A stretch of DNA of 64,000 nt, from NCBI GenBank assembly GCA_023376005.1, contig CM042148.1:67518501-67582500 (forward strand). The letters run 5' to 3'. Shown piece after piece: positions 40,176-46,100 of the stretch. The first letter of the stretch is position 1. Each line of letters opens with the position of its first letter. The position numbers were made by a program, and so were the translations under genes. The notes below the pieces were generated by a model. That model was not told the DNA's origin. It made no database searches and worked only from the letters and a program-made list of their open reading frames with translations. The stretch comes from Doryteuthis pealeii (Eukaryota; Mollusca; Cephalopoda; Myopsida; Loliginidae).

Positions 40176-43100
40176 GATTAAAATCAAATGGTTTAAAAAC
40201 TACCTACTTAAGTTTTTCGCAGTAGCGCGAATATATATATATATATATATGCTATAAAAACAGCTGTAGTACTACTAACAAAGCATTTATCAGATAATGA
40301 CTGTGGAGTTAGGTATGGTTTCCAGGCTAAAGCCTCATTACCATAAATTTAAGATGATCTAGCAGTATCTTATGATGCCACCACATTTTGTTTATTTTAT
40401 ATCACAGTTTAATAGTGTCAGATTCATGCAGATGCAGTTTTTGCCTGATCTTGAAGCCTCTTAATATATTTTCTTCTTTTCTGTTGATGGCAAACTGAGT
40501 TAAGCCAAATATACAGAGGTTAAATTGGCAATAAAACCTTGACATTGAAATTTAGTAGGAAATATATTGGTCTTCCAACCACTTCTCCATTCCATTGCTC
40601 TTGTAGATTTTTGGGACCATGTGACTTTAGGCACCCCTTCTGCAATCTCGACTCACAAGGACATTTTCTCATTTACACCATCAAAATCCAGTTGTTGTTA
40701 GGGTTAGTTTTATAATTTAAAAAAAAAACTAAAAATCGTCTGTTAACAATTAACCAGATTTTGACGGTGTAAATGGAAAAAATGTCCCCATGAATTCAGA
40801 TCGCAAAAGGGGTGTCTAAAGGTATATGGTCCGATATTTGTACTAATTTGGTCAGTCAGTATTTTCTTCAAAAATAACTGTTAATTGATATAAACCTTCT
40901 TTTTTTTAATTAAATGATCTGATATTGGCAAGATTACAGTCAAGTCACGTTGAAAGCACTGGTTCCTGCTAGATTACTGAAGTTAAGCAGTGATGAGCCT
41001 GTTTAACTCTTAACATCCTGTCCAGAGCCCCATTCCTATAAGGGTTTATTAAAAAAATGGCCTTTTCATTTAAAGTTACCTGTTATTTCCCTTAAATCAA
41101 AGACTTCTAAATATGTTTAATATTACATTTAAACAAAGGCTATCATTTGGGGTAGATTAGAAAAATTAATGTGACTTCCGGATGGGTGGAATTAGGCGGT
41201 ATAGGACGTTAAGAGTTAATATTTAGATGGATGACCATTTAAGCAACAGCAGGTACTATAAGAAACTGAATATCAAAAATGTCTTGATTTGGCATTAAAT
41301 GACCCAAAAAGGGTTGATATGCCATAGAACAACCAACCAACTTGATGCTGGGTGATTAACATTATCTCAGCTGGAAAGGCAATATAATGTCCCAAAATCT
41401 ATAACACACTTGTCCATGCAACCATTAAACAATGCTGATTTTTATTCCTTAGTAAAATTAACTCCAAAATGTTTACTTCATTAAACTTACAAAACTTTAT
41501 TGCCAGCTTCACCTCTTTTTGCATCCTTGGCAATGATCTCCAACTTTGTTTCCATGTTTAGCTTTTTAGAGAACATTCACAACCAATGAAGAGGTTTAAG
41601 CAGTCTTCTCACATGCATTGCATTGGTCAGATTTTTTTTTTTTGACTTCCACAATCTCAAAATGACTGGCATTGGTAGAATATCTATACTATCTTTATAA
41701 GAAAATCTATTCTTTTTGGATCCATCTGTTGATGTTGCACCATATATATATATAATATATATATATATATAGTGTATTTTTCAGGCATGTGTTATTGAAA
41801 TCACATAGAGTACTTCTTCATTATTTGGATCTGTGTCTTTTCCAGTCGTCTGGCTATCTTTCTGGTGCTTAGATCCAATTGAAACTAAAACCAACTCATA
41901 TACCCCATGATGACGACTGAAGAAGCAGTCGAAAGCGCTCGGGCTAACAGTATGGGAAATATCCTATATCAATTGGATCCAAACACCAGAAAGATCACCA
42001 GACGACTGGAAAAAACACAGATCCAAATAATGAAGAAGTACTCTGTGTTATTCAATATATATATATATATATATATAAATAAGTTGAAAATGGAAATGAA
42101 TCCGACGATATGTTGAAAGGGTAAATAAAGGAAAGAAAATGTTGAATGGATAAAATTGATTTAACTCAAATTAAATCAATTATCCATTCAACATTTTCAA
42201 CATTTTTTCCTTTCTTTATTTATCTTTAATATTTTCCCACTTGGTCCATGCACTCTTCTAACAGCTGTAACAAGACACTTGTTCCCTTTGATATGGCAAA
42301 TTTCTTCTGTCACCATATTTCTTTTATTTTGTGTGAATTCCTTTAGTAACCAATGGTTTTTGATGGTAAATGCCAGTTGCAACAGCACCAGCAACCTCCT
42401 TCATCTTAAGAGATGATTCTCTATCTGATTGCGTATGACAGAAGGACAAATATATCTCCATAGAACCACTACTTTATTGACTGGAATCCAGAATAACCCT
42501 TTTGGCATTAAATGACCCACAGAGGTTGATATGCCGTTAAACAAAACTCAAACACAGGACATTTTCAATTGGACACATAGCCTAGTGGATAAAGAAGTTA
42601 GGTTAAGATAGTTCTAAGTGACAGTTATCTCTAGACTGCAGGTTCAATCCTGGTCAGGGGCAGCAGTAACATAGAATAATAATTAACACAGCTTAACACC
42701 TGTACCCCAGCTATGGTTAGCGGAATGAGAACAGGATATCCCCATGGACTGAATAAAGGGTTATGTTCAAAGTTCTGTGATGGCTCCAGAGTCTGATAAG
42801 AAATACCTGAAGAAGGCCAGAGGGCACATCGGACGAAACATTGTACAGATAACAATGAAGATGAGAAAAATAGTCCGAATAACGCAAATAATACTAAATG
42901 CTCCATTATTTCATTGTTTGTTAGTGATTTTTTTTCATATCCCAGCTAAAATAAACATACCACAAATTTATCTTTTAGCAATGTGATCATATTTCTCTCT
43001 TTCTCCAGAGTGAAAGCTATCTCTGCAAATTTACAGACATCATTTGGTTCATTGATCAAACAGTTATATAAAATCTGTACTACTGATATGAAAATAAAAG

Positions 43101-46100
43101 ATTAATTTTAGATAAAATTAGATTCATAATTGAATCATTAAAGTATTAAAGGCACGTAGGATCTCCAAAAAAAAAAAATCTGTTCATTCTTGTCCTAAAA
43201 GGAAAGATTGTTATTTGTTTTTTCTATTTTACATTCCATCAGAATATTGTTTGCTATGATATCCTTTGCTTTTTAAATCTTTTTAATTACAATGTATTTA
43301 ATTACCTTTAAGTTATTACTTCTTTTTACCACAGGTAACAGTAGGTACACCAGTTTGTTAATGAATAAATATTGGCATGTATTTAGTATATTTGTATGCA
43401 CTTAATATATGATTATACATGAAATTAAATTTTTTAAAACTTAATTATGCATATTCATTATTAGAATAACAAAAACAAGTTTTACTGCCAAAAACTGCAC
43501 AGTGTCTTAATGTAACTGTATCTGCTAAAAATTGATAGTATTTCTCTCAATATTATACACTGAAATAGTTTAAAAAATAATATTTCATTAATGGTGAAGA
43601 TATATAAGAATGAATTCTAATTCATATTAAGCAGTGAATGAGTAAAGAGAATCCTACCTTTTATCAATGACAGTTTTTAGTACCCAAGTATTTAAACATC
43701 AATGTGTGAAGATTATATGAAAGTCATATTTTTACAAAATTATGAAGTAGTAATTTACTTTTGAATCTTAAAAATATCATTATTTATTTAACAAGTCTAT
43801 TTTTAACTGAACTGAAATAGTATTTTGTAAGAAATTAGTTACAGATGACTATTACAGATATCAGACAATTTATTTTGCAAATTTGGGACTTGGGGTGACC
43901 CAGACTTTTGGACCAAGACTTTTTGTATAAATATGAATACAAATAAGAAAGAAAAAAAAACAAAAGAAAAACATACAACTGTTTCTAACAGAAGAAAATA
44001 ATGTTTGTCAGATTTGTTTGATAATGTTTGTCAGATTTTAAGACAGTTCTAAGTGACAGTTATCTCTAGACTGCAGGTTCAATCCTGGTCAGGGGCAGCA
44101 GTAACATAGAATAATAATTAACATAGCTTAACACCTGTACCCCAGCTATGGTTAGCAGAATGAGAACAGGATACCCCCGTGGACTGAATTAAGGGTTAGG
44201 TTCAAAGTCCCGTGATGGCTCCCGATTATAACAAGAAGGTTCCTGAGTCCGAGAAGAAATACCTGAAGAAGGCCGGAGGGCACATCGGCCAAAACATTGT
44301 ACAGATAACAATGAAGATGAGAACAATAGTCCAAATAACGCAAATAATACTAAATGCTCCATTATTTCATCGTTTGTTACCATAATTTGAAATTTTATAA
44401 GAATTGATTAAACCATTATATGATTGAATAGTTATTTTGCCATTGGTGTTAATTTTTCTACAAGTCTGTAATCATTCCTACAAAACAACTTAGTGGCAAT
44501 TACAGGTAACAAGTTGGTTATGTTTTATAAAAAAAAACATTTAAAGTCAAGCTCCTCACCTACAAATTACCAACTCACAACCAATGAATGGAACACAAGA
44601 GAACTACAAAAATCAGTTATATCGCTTAGGGAAATGTGATATTGGTACAAATACAGAATAGTAGCTATGACTGATTGGAGCTTTCTGTAAAACGTTTGAA
44701 GGAAAATTCTGGAAATAAATGAGAGGATAATAGACTTTGTATTTACAAAGGTCGAGAACTGTAAAATTCATGTTTGCTTTTAAAAGATAATGTAACAAAA
44801 TAAACAAGGACAAAAAAATTAGTAATCAAAAATGTGAACAATTGTGAAATGTAGAATGAACAAGGCTGTCTTTTACAAACTTCTAAATTCTTAAGGAAAG
44901 AATTCTCTCTTTAATTAAAATATTGTAAATAAAATTGAGGGGGGTGGGGGGTAAAAATTCTCTTTAGTGAGTAACCACTGACCATAATTTTCAAACTCTT
45001 CCCAAAAATTAAAGTCTTGTGCAACTTAAAAATTCCTCCCATACACCTATGGTGGCAAACTATTACAAAAGTTTACCATTTCTCTGAATTTTTGAGATGA
45101 GGCTTGATAATTAATATTATTTGTATTATTCGGACTATTGTCCTCATCTTCATTGTTATCTCTAGAACATATTGGCCAATCTGCCCTCCGGCCTTCAGGT
45201 ATTTCTTGTCGGACTCAGGAACCTTTTCGTTGTAATTGGGAACCTTTTTAGTTTAGGTGCAAAGTTCTGTGATGGCTCCCAATTACGACAAGAAATACCT
45301 GAAGAAAGCTGGAGGGCACATCAGCCAAAACGTTGTACAGATAACAATGAAAATGAGGACAATACTCCGAATAATACAAATAATACTAAATTAAATTAAT
45401 TATAAATTAGCTTGTTTACTGATAATTCCAGTTTTTTAAAAGTTGGATAAATGGTTTGCTACCTATGCCAGTGAAAAGTATTTAAGAATTACATTGTCAT
45501 TTTTTTTTTTTTAATAATGCTGTTTCTTTAGACAACCCTCACTTATTTGAAACACTGTTTTTAATATTTATATATTCAATCATATTCTATTGTAACAGAT
45601 TTCCCATTCTTGTCCCATTCATTTTTGCCGATAACCAGATCAGACTTCTTCAGTAGAAAAGTTCACTGTAGATATATATGTCAATCATGATTCTTAGTAA
45701 ACATTTAACTTAAATGTTACCCTTTATATACAAGAAAATATTTTTTTCTGATTTCCACTCAGCCTATGTAAGAACTCAGATGCAGTAAACTTGAAAGATA
45801 AATTGAAGTACCAGCAAATAAGGAAATTATTTGTCAAAATATATGAATGCATATATTTATTTCAAAGTAAAAAAAAATTTACATTAAAATTTGTTTCTTT
45901 GTTATTTTAATGGATTTCTTTCAATTATTTTTTCAGGAGAAGAAAGAAAAGTCAGTATAAATGGTCAGTCTCCGTCTCGTCCTCCTAGTGAGGCTGCATC
46001 TTTTACTGATGAAGCAATTGAAGAACTCTTGGAAAGTCATCAGTAAGTATTCATTAGTCATGAAAGAAATCTGGTAATCTGAACATTACCTACATAAATG

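Noticed and set aside
39883..40257. Frames of up to 124 residues rich in Tyr-Ile
   Set aside because: Pure translation of a (TA)n microsatellite, open in several frames at once.
40926..41002. Functional 5S rRNA gene
   Set aside because: Interrupted by a MITE, diverged, and continued by a SINE tail.
41907..42116. Hammerhead at CTGAAGA (41916) with GAAA following
   Set aside because: CTGAAGAAGCAGTCGAAAG forms a different hairpin (GACTG/CAGTC) that uses the core bases; stems I and II of a hammerhead do not form.
42631..42906. 91-residue minus-strand frame, similar to one at 44189-44383
   Set aside because: Similarity comes from two copies of one SINE; reverse strand of its body, no protein family.
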